Numbered from the stretch's first letter, positions 26,353-36,083 are shown. The stretch: 64,000 bases of DNA from Cardiobacteriaceae bacterium (GCA_030529365.1 JAUMXB010000001.1:248001-312000), one strand, 5' to 3'. Notes: a model not told the origin generated them from the sequence alone. Numbers and translations: made by a program.

Positions 26353-26817
26353 TTATTCTGCCATGGCGATACCCCGCAGTTCACGCTGCGCGGCAATCAC
26401 TTTGCGCATCAAAGCGAGCAACTGCGTCTTTTCCGCCGCATCCAGTCCTGCAAGCGCATCAGCGTTGACTGTGCGGGCAATCGCGGTTGCCTGCGCTTCA
26501 AGCGCACGCGCCTTGTCGGTGAGCACAATGCACTTGCTGCGCGCATCCAAAGGATGCGATTCGCGCCTGACCAGTCCGTCGCGCTCCATGCGGATCAAGG
26601 TATTTGCCACAGTGGCCTGGGCAATGTCGCCGGATGCGATCAGTTCGTTCTGGGTAAGCCCGTCCTGACGCCACAGTTCCAGCAAAATGGCAAAGGGGGC
26701 AGGTGCCAACCCCAAAGGCTTCAAGCGCTCGCTGAGCAATGCGGCAAAAAGCCGCGCCATATGATTGGCAAGATAGCCAGCAGATTCTTCTTTCAACAGT
26801 GTTTTTTCCATATTCAT
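26353..26817 (-). CDS. MarR family transcriptional regulator
   Basis: A 154-residue winged-helix repressor. The DNA-binding part is recognisable as LTQNELIASGDIAQATVANTLIRMERDGLVRRESHPLD in overlapping segments (about residues 52-90): a recognition helix followed by the wing with the conserved Asp-Ala-Arg (DARSKCIVLT). Helices at both ends would form the dimer. The gene is divergent from a two-gene cassette, and two tandem palindromes lie in the 80-bp gap. Autoregulation and control of the cassette by a small ligand are the natural inference. Confidence 0.9.
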   Translation of the reverse strand: MNMEKTLLKEESAGYLANHMARLFAALLSERLKPLGLAPAPFAILLELWRQDGLTQNELIASGDIAQATVANTLIRMERDGLVRRESHPLDARSKCIVLTDKARALEAQATAIARTVNADALAGLDAAEKTQLLALMRKVIAAQRELRGIAMAE

Positions 26818-26831
26818 TATCCGCCCTAAAA

Positions 26832-26868
26832 TATAGCTTGCTATAAAATCTAAAATATAGCACGCTAT
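26832..26868. promoter_or_regulatory. Tandem palindromic operator for the MarR regulator
   Basis: Two related palindromes, TATAGCTTGCTATA (26832-26845) and ATAGCACGCTAT (26857-26868), have centres 24 bp apart, just over two helical turns. They lie 15 nt from the MarR start codon and 30 nt from the cassette ATG. Placement and symmetry fit binding of two MarR dimers on one DNA face. Confidence 0.8.
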
Positions 26869-26897
26869 TGAATGTAATATTCCCGGGAGAAACTCGC

Positions 26898-27269
26898 ATG
26901 ATACGTAAAAAAGTCTTCGTTTTTTTCACTACGTTGACGCTTGCCGCGTGCAACGGCACCATCAATGAGGATAACGTTATTCTGATCAATGCGTTCCATG
27001 TCTCTCCAGGGCAGGAAGAAGCCGCGCTTGCTGCGTGGCGCAAGGCGCGCGATTTTCTGAAAGACCAGCCCGGCTATCTCGACACCCGCCTGCATCAGAA
27101 TATCGATCGCCAGGGTGAATTTTATTTCGTCAATGTCGCACGTTGGCGCAGCGCCGCCGATTTTCACGCGGCCGTCGCACGCATGCGCACTGCCTTGCCG
27201 GATAATCGTGTACCGGGTGTCAGTGCCCATCCCGGACTTTTCCGCATGATACCGGAAGAGAGCCAATGA
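26898..27269 (+). CDS. Antibiotic-biosynthesis-monooxygenase (ABM)-like lipoprotein
   Basis: A 123-residue protein from the ATG at 26898 (GGGAGA upstream); an earlier frame opening lies in the operator. It has a lipoprotein signal with lipobox LAAC, then a single ABM-type ferredoxin-like domain: ILINAFHVSPGQEEAALAAW, YLDTRLHQNI and FYFVNVARWRSAADFHAAV. ABM folds act as small oxygenases, heme-degrading enzymes or ligand binders, usually in the cytoplasm, so an envelope-anchored version is unusual. It is controlled by the adjacent MarR operator, pointing to response to an aromatic or oxidising compound (inference). Confidence 0.75.
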   Translation: MIRKKVFVFFTTLTLAACNGTINEDNVILINAFHVSPGQEEAALAAWRKARDFLKDQPGYLDTRLHQNIDRQGEFYFVNVARWRSAADFHAAVARMRTALPDNRVPGVSAHPGLFRMIPEESQ

Positions 27270-27613
27270 CAGCGCTGATATATGCCAACAGTTTGCTGGC
27301 ATTGGCCAGTATGGCAGCAGCCCTTCTCGCCTGCTGGCGTCCGCAATGGATGAGCCGTTCGGCTGCGGCAAGCGATGGCGAGCGATTCTATGCACGTATG
27401 TATGCGTCGCGTGCACTGCCTGCCGGGCTGCTGACCTTGGTTGTGCCGTGGTATGGGCAAGGCGGTCTAGTCGCGGCCGTACTGTTGAGCGCCGCTGCGA
27501 TGCAGATTGGCGATGCGCTCATTGGCTGGCAAAAACGGGAATGGGGGATGGTGGGTTTTCCTTTAGCCGCTGCTGCCATACATGTCGCAACATCCCTGGC
27601 TTTTCTGCCATGA
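27266..27613 (+). CDS. Small four-helix membrane protein (DUF4267-like)
   Basis: A 115-residue hydrophobic protein starting at an ATGA overlap with the ABM lipoprotein. About four membrane segments (near residues 4-24, 50-68, 70-87 and 96-113) with short polar loops recall the DUF4267 group, though I am not certain. The Arg/Tyr-rich loop ERFYARMYASRALPAG is the most distinctive stretch. Its stop abuts the lolA terminator hairpin. Function unknown; co-regulation by the MarR protein is expected. Confidence 0.65.
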   Translation: MTALIYANSLLALASMAAALLACWRPQWMSRSAAASDGERFYARMYASRALPAGLLTLVVPWYGQGGLVAAVLLSAAAMQIGDALIGWQKREWGMVGFPLAAAAIHVATSLAFLP

Positions 27614-27647
27614 AAAAGCGCCTTGTCGGACAGTCCGACAAGGCGCT
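27613..27647 (-). terminator. Rho-independent terminator of lolA (reads on minus strand)
   Basis: Perfect 15-bp inverted repeat, AGCGCCTTGTCGGAC with one central base, followed on the minus strand by five T. It lies 20 nt downstream of the lolA stop. On the plus strand it directly follows the small membrane-protein gene but lacks a T run, so it mainly serves lolA. Confidence 0.88.
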
Positions 27648-27666
27648 GGCAAGCGGAGGGCAGCGT

Positions 27667-28470
27667 TTAAAGCTCGCCGATCACGTCCACGCCGGGCGGC
27701 GGCGTGAATTTGAATTTGCTGGCAGGCACGCCGGCGTTGCGCTTCAAACTATTGAAGCGAATGATGGTTTGCTGCGCACCGCCATCGACCATCACGGCGG
27801 CGAGGTTGTCATTGTTCATGACTACCCAGACGGCATCGTATTCGTTCTGCGCTTTTTTCGGGCGCAGCTGATAGACGGTGCCGCCCGCGCCGACCAGCCC
27901 TTGCAGGCGCGCAGGCGCCTTGTTGCGCACGATGGTGGAGATATTGAACTTGTCGCCGAGATTGGGGTTGCCGTTCAGGAGTTCCATGGCCACGTCGCCA
28001 ACCAGTTCGTCGCGGCTTCTCACCGCGATTTGCTCGAGATCCACGTCGTAATGGATGACTTTCTTGCCGTCGGAGACGATTACCTGCTGGCTCGGCGTCT
28101 GGTAGTCCCAATAAAATTTGCCGGGTTTCGCCATCCACATCTGGCCGGTGGTTTTCTGTTCGCCACGGTTGCCGTAAACGGTTTGCGTGAACGCGCCCTG
28201 CATGTCGCGGGTGTCGAGGAGATAACGGGTGAGCGCGTTGTCGTGCGCGCCGGAAAGGGTCACTTTGTCCGCATTGGGCGCTGCCGCTTTTTCCGGCATG
28301 GGCGCAACCTCGATTTGCAGGGGCTGGCTTTGCTGCGGCGCGGGCTGGATTTGCACGCCTTCCGCGGGCTTTTGTTCATCGTCGGCGGCCGTTTTGTTGA
28401 AAAGCTGGGCATGGGCGGTGGCGCTGCCCGCCAAGGCGATGAGGGCAAGGGTTTGTAAAGTCTGGCGCAT
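27667..28470 (-). CDS. lolA: Outer-membrane lipoprotein carrier protein LolA
   Basis: Periplasmic chaperone ferrying lipoproteins from LolCDE to LolB. After a signal peptide (cleavage near AHA-QL) comes an unusual extension of about 45 residues rich in Q, P, A and E. The LolA domain then starts near residue 68 (LTRYLLDTRDMQGAFTQTVY, GQMWMAKPGKFYWDY, PPPGVDVIGEL). The total of 267 residues is longer than E. coli LolA, the excess being this linker. The gene lies downstream of ftsK, as in many gammaproteobacteria, with a two-core repeat between. Confidence 0.92.
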   Translation of the reverse strand: MRQTLQTLALIALAGSATAHAQLFNKTAADDEQKPAEGVQIQPAPQQSQPLQIEVAPMPEKAAAPNADKVTLSGAHDNALTRYLLDTRDMQGAFTQTVYGNRGEQKTTGQMWMAKPGKFYWDYQTPSQQVIVSDGKKVIHYDVDLEQIAVRSRDELVGDVAMELLNGNPNLGDKFNISTIVRNKAPARLQGLVGAGGTVYQLRPKKAQNEYDAVWVVMNNDNLAAVMVDGGAQQTIIRFNSLKRNAGVPASKFKFTPPPGVDVIGEL

Positions 28471-28559
28471 GGCGGTTCCTTGTCTGCGGATAAAAAAGAG
28501 CGCTTAAGGTAGCACGGCTGCGGGCAGGACGCGCTACCATCGCTTAATCTTCCATTGAA

Positions 28560-28645
28560 TGAGAAATTTTCTCACCATCAAGCGCTTATCGTGAGAAAAT
28601 TTCTCATCATAAGCGCTTGATGGTGGTAAAAAATGATTATTTTTA
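28560..28645. repeat. AAGCGCTT modular palindromic element, two cores (locus G)
   Basis: Cores at 28580-28587 and 28611-28618 (31 bp apart), with the three-fold GAGAAA/TTTCTC and TGGTAAAAAATGA pattern. Between ftsK (end) and lolA (start) on the minus strand. Confidence 0.9.
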
Positions 28646-28658
28646 GCTGTTTTATGAT

Positions 28659-31394
28659 TCAGTAATCCTCGTCTCCGCCTTCGCCACGCGGCACCAGCAC
28701 TTTGCGCTGGCCGCGATCAAGGCCGGAGACGATGCCGGCGTATTCCATCGCTTCGATGATGCGCGCCGAGCGGTTGTAGCCGATGCCGAGCTTGCGTTGC
28801 AGCCAGGAAATCGAGGCCTTGCCGTGTTCGACGACGAGCGCGACCGCCTGGTCGTAGAGCGGATCGAGTTCAGGGTCGTCACTGCCGCCGTTGCCGCCGA
28901 ATCCGGCGGCGCTCGCCGGGCTGGTGATGGATTCTTCGTAGTTGGGCTCGCCCTGGCTTTTCAGGAAGGTGGTGAGCGCATCGACTTCATGGTCTTCCAT
29001 GAAGGCGCCATGCACGCGGCGCGGCGCCGAGCTGCCGGGCGGCATGTAGAGCATGTCGCCGCTGCCGAGCAGCGCTTCCGCGCCCTGCTGGTCGATGATG
29101 GTGCGCGAGTCGATTTTGCTCGAAACCTGGAAAGCGATGCGCGTCGGCACGTTGGCCTTGATGAGGCCGGTGATCACGTCCACTGACGGGCGCTGCGTCG
29201 CCAGGATAAGGTGAATGCCGGCGGCGCGCGCTTTCTGGGCGATGCGCGCAATGAGTTCTTCCACGCGCTTGCCCACCACCATCATCATGTCGGCCAGTTC
29301 GTCGATGACGATGACGATATACGGCAATTCCTTGATTTCCGGCGGCTGGTTCGCAAGGCCGATATGGTCTTCGGCGCGCCACAGCGGATCAAATACGTGC
29401 TCGCCGCGCGCTTTCGCCTCGCGCAGCGCGGTGTTGAAGCCGATGATGTTGCGCACGCGCATTGCCGACATCAGCTGGTAGCGCCGCTCCATTTCCTCAA
29501 CCGCCCAGCGCAGCGCGTTTTCCGCATCGTTCATGTCGGTCACGACTGGCGTGAGCAAGTGGGGAATGTCTTCATACATGCTCATTTCCAGCATTTTCGG
29601 ATCGATGAGGATGAGCTTGAGTTCGTCCGGCGTAGTTTTGTACAGCAGGCTTGCGAGCATGACGTTGATGGCAACCGATTTGCCCGAGCCGGTGGTGCCC
29701 GCCACCAGCACGTGCGGCATTTTCGCGAGATTGGCGACCATCGGTTCGCCGGCGATGTCGCGACCGAGCACCACGGTCAGCGGCGCTTTCGATTCGCGGT
29801 AATCGGGCGATTCGAGAATGCTGCGCAAATACACGGTATTGCGCTTGCGGTTGGGAATTTCGAGGCCGACGTAGGGCTTGCCGGGAATGACATCGACCAC
29901 GCGCACGCTCTGCACGGACAGGTTGCGCGCGAGATCCTTGTCCAAATTGGAAATCTGGCTCACCTTGATGCCGGGCGCGAGCTCCAGTTCCAAACGGGTG
30001 ATCACCGGCCCCACTTCGATATTGGCGACTTGCACATCGAGGCGGTAATCGGCAAGCGCGCGCTCGACGCGCGCCGCCATCATGTCGAGCTCTTCGTCGC
30101 TGTAATCGACGATGGCAGGCGGCTCGGTGCGCAACAGCGACAGCGGCGGCAACTGGTAAGCCTCATCACGGCCGCGCGCCGGGAAGTGCGGCGTGGCGAG
30201 CGGCGCGAGCTTGACGCGCATCCCCTGCGCCGAAGCAGCGTTTTCCGCCTCGAACGGCATCAGGTCGCGCTCTGCGGGCGGCTCCTCCTGCTCCAGCATT
30301 TCTTCCAGGAAAGAGGTATCTTCCGGCACGCGCGAGGTATCCACGAAAGCGGGTCTCACCTCATCGCGCGGATCTTCCAGCGAAAACCCGGAAAAATTGA
30401 TGGTCGGCTCGCCCACTTCGGCATCGTCGCGCAGCGGAAAGGCATCAAAACCGGCAAAGGGATCGTTATCAGCGGTTTTCTTGTCACGCGGCGCATCTTC
30501 CAGGCGCGGTTCGCGTTGCGCAAACCAGCTGTTCATGCCGCGGTTGCGCGGCGTCGCCACGGTCTTTTCCGGCGGCACGGCAAGCGGTTCCTCGGGCAAC
30601 GGCAGCGGAGCAGGCGGCGGCGTTGCATCCGCTTCGTCGCGTTCTTCCCTGTAATTCGACCAGCTGAGATCCACGGACGGCTCATTGCGCGGCTGTTCCG
30701 CATCGAGACGCTGGCGCAGCGCCTGACGCCGGTTTTCGCCGCCTGCCGGACTCTCTGCGGCGGGCTGCGCGTCCACTGCCGGTTTTTTCTTGCCATCGAG
30801 TTTGTTGCTGGCCTTGTGGAAAAAGAGCAGCAGCACATTGCCGATTTTCTCCATCACCCACAACCAGTTGATGGCAAAGAGCAAGGTCATCGACAGGAAA
30901 AACACGCCGGTATAAATGCCCATGACGCCCACCATGGGCAGAATTTCCAGCAGCCACATGCTCAGTTTCTGGCCAGCCAGCCCACCGGCGGTAATGGCCA
31001 CGGAATTGACGGCAACCGGCCAATGGATGGAGAGGATGCCGGCGAGTGCAGGCAGCCCGCCCAGCAGGCTGACCAGCTTCCACATCATCATTTCCGCATC
31101 GATCTGCCCGCGCCGCGCGCTTTGCCAGCCGATGGCAAGCAGGCTTACGGGCAGCAGATAGGCGGCATAGCCAAAAAGCGACAGCAGCGCGTCAGCCGCA
31201 TAGGCGCCGGGCGTGCCCAGCCAGTGACGCACCTCTCCCGTGCCCGACGTGCTCCAGCCGGGATCACCCTCGTGATACCCGAGCAGCACAATCAGGATGA
31301 TGGCGGCCAGCGCGACAGAAAGCAGGAACCACAAGTCAGTGATTCCCCGACGCAAATAATACAGCCAGTTGTCGTGTGCAGAATTTCGGTTCAT
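28659..31394 (-). CDS. ftsK: DNA translocase FtsK
   Basis: Septal DNA pump coordinating division with chromosome dimer resolution. From the ATG at 31394 it has 911 residues; a further 30 codons upstream lack sense as an N-terminus. Four membrane segments lie in the first 180 residues. A Pro/Glu-rich linker (about 225-420) precedes the alpha/beta motor, with Walker [10 protein letters not shown], Walker [15 protein letters not shown] and [14 protein letters not shown]-terminal gamma winged-helix ([19 protein letters not shown]) reads KOPS. The acidic tail ends GGDEDY. Shorter than E. coli FtsK because the linker is short. Confidence 0.96.
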   Translation of the reverse strand: MNRNSAHDNWLYYLRRGITDLWFLLSVALAAIILIVLLGYHEGDPGWSTSGTGEVRHWLGTPGAYAADALLSLFGYAAYLLPVSLLAIGWQSARRGQIDAEMMMWKLVSLLGGLPALAGILSIHWPVAVNSVAITAGGLAGQKLSMWLLEILPMVGVMGIYTGVFFLSMTLLFAINWLWVMEKIGNVLLLFFHKASNKLDGKKKPAVDAQPAAESPAGGENRRQALRQRLDAEQPRNEPSVDLSWSNYREERDEADATPPPAPLPLPEEPLAVPPEKTVATPRNRGMNSWFAQREPRLEDAPRDKKTADNDPFAGFDAFPLRDDAEVGEPTINFSGFSLEDPRDEVRPAFVDTSRVPEDTSFLEEMLEQEEPPAERDLMPFEAENAASAQGMRVKLAPLATPHFPARGRDEAYQLPPLSLLRTEPPAIVDYSDEELDMMAARVERALADYRLDVQVANIEVGPVITRLELELAPGIKVSQISNLDKDLARNLSVQSVRVVDVIPGKPYVGLEIPNRKRNTVYLRSILESPDYRESKAPLTVVLGRDIAGEPMVANLAKMPHVLVAGTTGSGKSVAINVMLASLLYKTTPDELKLILIDPKMLEMSMYEDIPHLLTPVVTDMNDAENALRWAVEEMERRYQLMSAMRVRNIIGFNTALREAKARGEHVFDPLWRAEDHIGLANQPPEIKELPYIVIVIDELADMMMVVGKRVEELIARIAQKARAAGIHLILATQRPSVDVITGLIKANVPTRIAFQVSSKIDSRTIIDQQGAEALLGSGDMLYMPPGSSAPRRVHGAFMEDHEVDALTTFLKSQGEPNYEESITSPASAAGFGGNGGSDDPELDPLYDQAVALVVEHGKASISWLQRKLGIGYNRSARIIEAMEYAGIVSGLDRGQRKVLVPRGEGGDEDY

Positions 31395-31543
31395 TCCTGT
31401 TCCTTGCCCTGTGGCCGCCCATGGCGGCGGGCCCGTCCGGTCAAAAAAGGGGCTTATTGTAAAAAAATTATCGTGCCATTGCACTCATGCAGGAACATGG
31501 GAGGAGAATGGCAAACGGATACGGCCGTTTTTCCCGACGGCCA

Positions 31544-32503
31544 TCAGCCGCGACGCGCGCGAATCATCACCCTTTGTGGCGGCGGCAGGCCTTCGATGGT
31601 GCGGGAAAAATCGGCCTGCATGAAATCCCTGAGCGACTGCCTGTCCATCCAGGCGGTGGCGCGCTGTTCTTCCGCCGTGGTGGCGACGACCGGCCCGGCC
31701 ACCATGTCCACAAAGCCGAGACGCGCAAGCCAGCCGCAAAGCGCTGCCACGCTGGGCAAAAACCACACGTTGCGCATGCCCGCATAGCGGTCGCGCGGCA
31801 TGAGAACCGTTTGTTCATCGCCGTCCACAACCAGCGTTTCCAGCAGCAGCGTACCGCCCGGCAGCAAGGTATCGCGCAGCTGCGCAAGATGGCCGACGGG
31901 ATCACGGCGATGGTAGAGCACGCCCATGGAAAGCGTGAGATCGAATCCGCCGAGCGGCAACGCATCGAGCGTGGTCGGCAGATACACCGCGCCCGTTTCG
32001 CCGGCCATTTTCGCCACGGCCAGATACTGGGCGAAACAATGCCAGGAAGGATCCACGCCCACGGCGAGCTTCGCGCCCTCGCCCAACATGCGGTAAAGAA
32101 AATAGCCGTTGCCGCTGCCCACATCGAGAATATGCCGACCGGCAAAATCCAGCCCCATGTCGAGCAGGCGCGCAAACTTCATGTCGCTGCGCCATTCGCT
32201 GTCGATTGCCACGCCATGCAGGGCAAACGGCCCCTTGCGCCACGGCATCAGCGCCTTGAGTCCGTCAGCCAGCGCCTCGCGCTCAGCATCCGCCATTTCT
32301 CCGCAAACGCTGACGACGCGCTGCGCAAAATCCTGCCGCCCTGCCCTGCCCGGCAGGCTTTCCACCACGGCAAGCCAGTCATCAAAATGGCCATGCCGCG
32401 TCGCATACGAAGTTTCCAGTGCGCCATGCGCGATGTCGTCCAGCGCGTGCAGGCCGGGTTTGTGCGCGCACAGGCGCTGCCATTCGGTAAGCGCCGGATT
32501 CAT
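31544..32503 (-). CDS. cmoB: tRNA U34 carboxymethyltransferase CmoB
   Basis: Transfers the carboxymethyl group from carboxy-SAM to 5-hydroxyuridine at tRNA position 34, giving cmo5U. From the ATG at 32503 it has 319 residues, overlapping the cmoA stop by ATGA; a GTG/TTG-type start 15 nt earlier is unnecessary. The Rossmann methyltransferase motif is ILDVGSGNGYF, with GVDPSW, LGGFDLTLSMGVLYHRRDP and the C-terminal DRYAGMRNVWFLPS. It forms an operon with cmoA, the enzyme making its cofactor. Confidence 0.96.
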   Translation of the reverse strand: MNPALTEWQRLCAHKPGLHALDDIAHGALETSYATRHGHFDDWLAVVESLPGRAGRQDFAQRVVSVCGEMADAEREALADGLKALMPWRKGPFALHGVAIDSEWRSDMKFARLLDMGLDFAGRHILDVGSGNGYFLYRMLGEGAKLAVGVDPSWHCFAQYLAVAKMAGETGAVYLPTTLDALPLGGFDLTLSMGVLYHRRDPVGHLAQLRDTLLPGGTLLLETLVVDGDEQTVLMPRDRYAGMRNVWFLPSVAALCGWLARLGFVDMVAGPVVATTAEEQRATAWMDRQSLRDFMQADFSRTIEGLPPPQRVMIRARRG

Positions 32504-33213
32504 TTCACTGCCGTCCAAGCCATGAAGGAAAAGCCCTGATAATAAGGAAGCACTTGCGAAAAACCCGCCCGTTGCAGGCGCGCCACCACATCCGCCGCCG
32601 CATCCGTTTTCATCACGTTTTCCAGCGATTCGCGTTTCTGCGCCACCGCCAGCTCGGAATAGCCTTGCGAGCGCTTGAACGCCTCATGCCAGAGGCGCAG
32701 ACGCTCGTCCGCCGGCCGCGTTTTTTCCGCGATCAGCAAAGCGCCGCCCGCAGGCAGCGCCGCATAAATCCTGGCCAGCAAGGCATCGCGCAAGGCCGGA
32801 TCCACGAACTGCAACACGAAATTGAGCACCGCCACGCGGCATGGCGCCAGCGCCATATCCACAATATCTGCATGCAAAACCTCAATCCCCCTGACGCCAG
32901 CGCCCGCCACATAATCGCCAAGCCGCGCCACCATCGCTTCCGACAAATCCACCGCCGTGATGCGTGCATCCGCTGGCACGAAGCGCCTGATCGCGAGCGA
33001 CACGCCACCGAGCGAACAGCCAAGATCGTAAACATGATCGCCATCCCGCAAAAACTGCCCGGCCACCACCGCCGTCATCTGCAACAGCGCGGCATAGCCG
33101 GGAATCGAGCGGTGAATCATGTCGGGGAAAACTGCCACAACCCGTTCATCGAACGCAAAATCCACCGGCGTTTGCGGCGCGTCATAAATCGTATCGGGAG
33201 GAAAAAGCGTCAT
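32500..33213 (-). CDS. cmoA: Carboxy-S-adenosyl-L-methionine synthase CmoA
   Basis: Makes carboxy-SAM from SAM and prephenate for CmoB. The 237-residue sequence has FDERVVAVFPDMIHRSIPGY, the SAM loop VYDLGCSLGGVSLAI, NFVLQFVDP and the C-terminal YYQGFSFMAW typical of CmoA. Close coupling to cmoB and the family length make the call firm. The upstream 260-bp gap carries a repeat and faces the divergent selO gene. Confidence 0.96.
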   Translation of the reverse strand: MTLFPPDTIYDAPQTPVDFAFDERVVAVFPDMIHRSIPGYAALLQMTAVVAGQFLRDGDHVYDLGCSLGGVSLAIRRFVPADARITAVDLSEAMVARLGDYVAGAGVRGIEVLHADIVDMALAPCRVAVLNFVLQFVDPALRDALLARIYAALPAGGALLIAEKTRPADERLRLWHEAFKRSQGYSELAVAQKRESLENVMKTDAAADVVARLQRAGFSQVLPYYQGFSFMAWTAVK

Positions 33214-33324
33214 GGAAACCTTAAGCCACAGGAAAAACGCGCGCTAGTATAGCAACCCGCAACAACGCAGCGGGAGCCAATCCCACACAACCTCAAAAAA
33301 CATAAAAACCATAATTACAACAAA

Positions 33325-33409
33325 AATAGTAATTTTTTACCATCAATAAGCGCTTATTGCGATAAAAAATTACTATGCAAAGCGCTTATAATAGCGTATT
33401 TTTACCATA
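33325..33409. repeat. AAGCGCTT modular palindromic element, two cores (locus H)
   Basis: Cores at 33348-33355 and 33380-33387 (32 bp apart). The AT modules are AATAGTAATTTTTTACCA on the left and GATAAAAAATTACTAT in the middle. Lies between the divergent cmoA and selO starts. Confidence 0.88.
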
Positions 33410-33477
33410 TGCAATATTTTCCTTGCAACCTCGCGCATGGCAAGGCATTGTCCGCACACGCCCCATCAAGGAACACC

Positions 33478-34932
33478 ATGAATCCCTCCCTGCACTGGCA
33501 ACTGGAAAACCGCTACCCAACCCTGCCCCGCCTTTTTTATGTGCCGGTCAGCGCCGCCGCCTTTCCCGCGCCGCACATCGTCATCTTCAACGACGCGCTC
33601 GCGCGCGACCTCGGCCTGCTCCGCGAAGGCGAAACGCCCGATCCAGCCGCGCTTGCCCCCTATCTCGTCGGCAACCGTTTCCCGCCTGGCGCAACGCCTG
33701 TCGCGCAAGGCTATGCCGGTCACCAGTTCGGCCATTTCACTCGCCTCGGCGATGGCCGCGCTACCCTGCTCGGCGAGCAGCGCACCCCCGACGGCCGCCT
33801 CATCGACCTCCAGCTCAAGGGCAATGGCCGCACGCCATTTTCCCGTCGCGGCGACGGCCGCGCCGCGCTGGCGCCGATGCTGCGCGAATACCTGATCAGC
33901 GAAGCCATGCACGCCCTCGGCATCCCCACCACGCGCAGCCTTGCCGTGGCCACCACCGGCGAAACCATTGCGCGCGAACGTCCGCTGCCCGGCGCCGTGC
34001 TCACCCGCAGCGCGCAAAGCCATATCCGCGTCGGCACCTTCCAGTATGCCGCCGCCTTCGGCAATCATGCCGAGCTGCAAGCGCTTGCCGAATTCACCCG
34101 CGCCCGCCACTACCCGCAACTCGAAACCGGCGACCACCTCGCCCTCTACCGCGCCATCATCGGACGCCAGGCAGAACTCATCGCCAAATGGCAGCTCGCA
34201 GGCTTCGTGCATGGCGTGATGAATACCGACAACATGGCCGCAAGCGGCGAAACCCTCGACTACGGCCCCTGCGCCTTCATCGACCGCTATGATCCCGCCA
34301 CCGTGTTCAGCTCCATCGACCACCATGGCCGTTACCGCTACGACCAGCAGTCCGCCATCGCGCAATGGAATCTCGCGCGCCTTGCCGAAGCGCTGCTCCC
34401 CCTCTTTGCCAACGATGCGAAAAACGCCGTTGACCTCGCCAGCCGCGAACTTTCCGCCTTCATGCCCGCCTTCGACAGCGCATGGCTTGACGGCATGCGC
34501 GCCAAACTTGGCCTGGCCGACGCGCACCTTGACGACCACGCGCTTGCCGACGACCTGCTTTCCCTCATGCACGCGCATGAAGCCGATTACACCAACACCT
34601 TCGTCCGCCTCACGCTCGCAGCGCTCAGCGAAGACGGCAGCCATCTTGCAGGCACCCAGGCGCTTTTCCAGAGTGATGCCTTCGCCGAATGGCAAGCGCA
34701 CTGGCAGGCGCGTTCGCCTGATGGCAGGCGTATGCAGGCCGCCAACCCCTTCATCATCCCGCGCAACCACCAGGTAGAAGCCGCCCTGCAAAGCGCCGAA
34801 GATGGCGACATGCGCCCTTTCCACGCCCTGCTCGCCGCCCTGCAACACCCCTTTGCTCACGATTCTGCGCACCGCCATTACCAGAACCTCCCGCCCGCAA
34901 ACGAACGCTACCGCACCTTTTGCGGCACGTGA
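33478..34932 (+). CDS. selO: Protein adenylyltransferase SelO (YdiU family)
   Basis: Pseudokinase-fold enzyme that transfers AMP from ATP to Ser, Thr or Tyr of target proteins and protects against oxidative stress. The ATG at 33478 gives 484 residues; the 23 codons before it lie in the upstream gap. Conserved stretches include GYAGHQFGHF, LGDGRATLLGE, the Lys in LQLKGNGRTPFSRRGDGRA, and the metal site GVMNTDNMAASGETLDYGP. The C-terminus ends FCGT, placing a Cys three residues from the end, where other SelO proteins carry a redox Cys or selenocysteine. Confidence 0.95.
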   Translation: MNPSLHWQLENRYPTLPRLFYVPVSAAAFPAPHIVIFNDALARDLGLLREGETPDPAALAPYLVGNRFPPGATPVAQGYAGHQFGHFTRLGDGRATLLGEQRTPDGRLIDLQLKGNGRTPFSRRGDGRAALAPMLREYLISEAMHALGIPTTRSLAVATTGETIARERPLPGAVLTRSAQSHIRVGTFQYAAAFGNHAELQALAEFTRARHYPQLETGDHLALYRAIIGRQAELIAKWQLAGFVHGVMNTDNMAASGETLDYGPCAFIDRYDPATVFSSIDHHGRYRYDQQSAIAQWNLARLAEALLPLFANDAKNAVDLASRELSAFMPAFDSAWLDGMRAKLGLADAHLDDHALADDLLSLMHAHEADYTNTFVRLTLAALSEDGSHLAGTQALFQSDAFAEWQAHWQARSPDGRRMQAANPFIIPRNHQVEAALQSAEDGDMRPFHALLAALQHPFAHDSAHRHYQNLPPANERYRTFCGT

Positions 34933-35046
34933 TCACAAATTGGCAGTAATGACGGATTGGTTTTAACCGTACACCGCCACTCAGAGAAATACATAGCAAT
35001 CAGGCATTGCAATCCATCTCCCTGCCATTTACAGACTTCCGAGCAC

Positions 35047-35073
35047 AAAAAACCGCCAAAATGGCGGTTTTTT
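35047..35073. terminator. Bidirectional rho-independent terminator between selO and lipA
   Basis: AAAAAACCGCC and GGCGGTTTTTT form a symmetric hairpin around an AAAAT loop, with T runs on both strands. It serves the convergent selO and lipA genes and directly abuts a single-core repeat. Confidence 0.9.
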
Positions 35074-35114
35074 CTCACAACAAGCGCTTGTCTGTGGCAA
35101 AAAATCACTATTTA
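35072..35114. repeat. AAGCGCTT modular palindromic element, one core (locus I)
   Basis: Core at 35082-35089. The left module is TTCTCACAA and the right arm GGCAAAAAATCACTATTTA. The final TTA is the complement of the lipA stop codon, so the element reaches into lipA. Confidence 0.85.
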
Positions 35115-36083
35115 CAGCACTTCCTTCGCCGACATGTCCGCATGATAGGACGAGCGCACCATCGCGCCCGAGGCCACGTGGGTGAAGCCCATCTTTTTGC
35201 CTTCGGTTTCAAACATCACGAATTCATCCGGGGTGTAATAGCGCCTGACCGGCAAGTGATGCACGCTCGGCTGCAAATACTGGCCAATGGTGAGCATGTC
35301 CACGTGATGGCGGCGCATGTCTTCCATCACCGCGAGGATTTCTTCCGGCTCTTCGCCAAGCCCCACCATCAGTCCCGATTTGGAAATTACTTTTTTGCTG
35401 CCGCACGCCGCCTTGTAATCGCGCAGCAGCGCCAGCGATTGCTCGTAATTGGCGCCCGGGCGCGCCTCGAGATAAAGGCGCGGCACGGTTTCCATATTGT
35501 GGTTGAAAACATCGGGCGGCGTGGCCACCAAAATGTCGATGGCCTTTTCCACGCGGCCGCGAAAATCCGGCGTCAGAATTTCTATCGTCATGCGCGGCGA
35601 AGTCTTGCGGATTTCCGTGACGCAGGCAGCAAAGTGCGACGCGCCGCCGTCGAGCAAATCATCGCGATCGACCGACGTAATCACTACATGGTGCAACCCC
35701 ATGGCAGCGACCGTTTCCGCCAGATGACGCGGCTCGTCAGGATCGAGCGGATTCGGGCGGCCATGCCCCACATCGCAGAACGGGCAGCGCCGCGTGCAAA
35801 TATCGCCCATGATCATGAAAGACGCGGTGCCGTGGCGGAAGCATTCGCCGAGGTTCGGGCATGACGCTTCCTCGCACACACTGTGCAGCTTCTGCTCGCG
35901 CATGATGCCCTTGAGCCTCTGCACCTCGGGACCGCCCGGGAATTTCGCGCGAATCCAGCTCGGCTTGCGCAGGCGCTCCTGCCCCACATGCTCAACATTG
36001 ACAGGAATCTGGCGGATCTTGTCGGCGCCTTTTTTCTTGACGCCCATGGATTTCGGCTTTTGCGAATCAACCGTTTCGCTCAT
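35112..36083 (-). CDS. lipA: Lipoyl synthase
   Basis: Radical-SAM enzyme inserting two sulfur atoms into protein-bound octanoate. Two Fe-S cluster motifs are complete: the auxiliary [12 protein letters not shown] and the radical-SAM [10 protein letters not shown]. Other conserved parts are [16 protein letters not shown] and the C-terminal SSYHAD with the Ser ligand. From the ATG at 36083 it has 323 residues. lipB is absent from the window. The stop codon lies at the edge of repeat I, and repeat J occupies the upstream gap shared with deoB. Confidence 0.97.
   Translation of the reverse strand: MSETVDSQKPKSMGVKKKGADKIRQIPVNVEHVGQERLRKPSWIRAKFPGGPEVQRLKGIMREQKLHSVCEEASCPNLGECFRHGTASFMIMGDICTRRCPFCDVGHGRPNPLDPDEPRHLAETVAAMGLHHVVITSVDRDDLLDGGASHFAACVTEIRKTSPRMTIEILTPDFRGRVEKAIDILVATPPDVFNHNMETVPRLYLEARPGANYEQSLALLRDYKAACGSKKVISKSGLMVGLGEEPEEILAVMEDMRRHHVDMLTIGQYLQPSVHHLPVRRYYTPDEFVMFETEGKKMGFTHVASGAMVRSSYHADMSAKEVL

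Noticed and set aside
31395-31484. Longer N-terminus for FtsK
   Set aside because: The extra 30 codons have no membrane or family pattern, and the ATG at 31394 begins the usual short cytoplasmic lead before the first membrane helix.
29211-31787. An 858-codon plus-strand open frame
   Set aside because: Antisense to ftsK; the FtsK motor motifs settle the strand.
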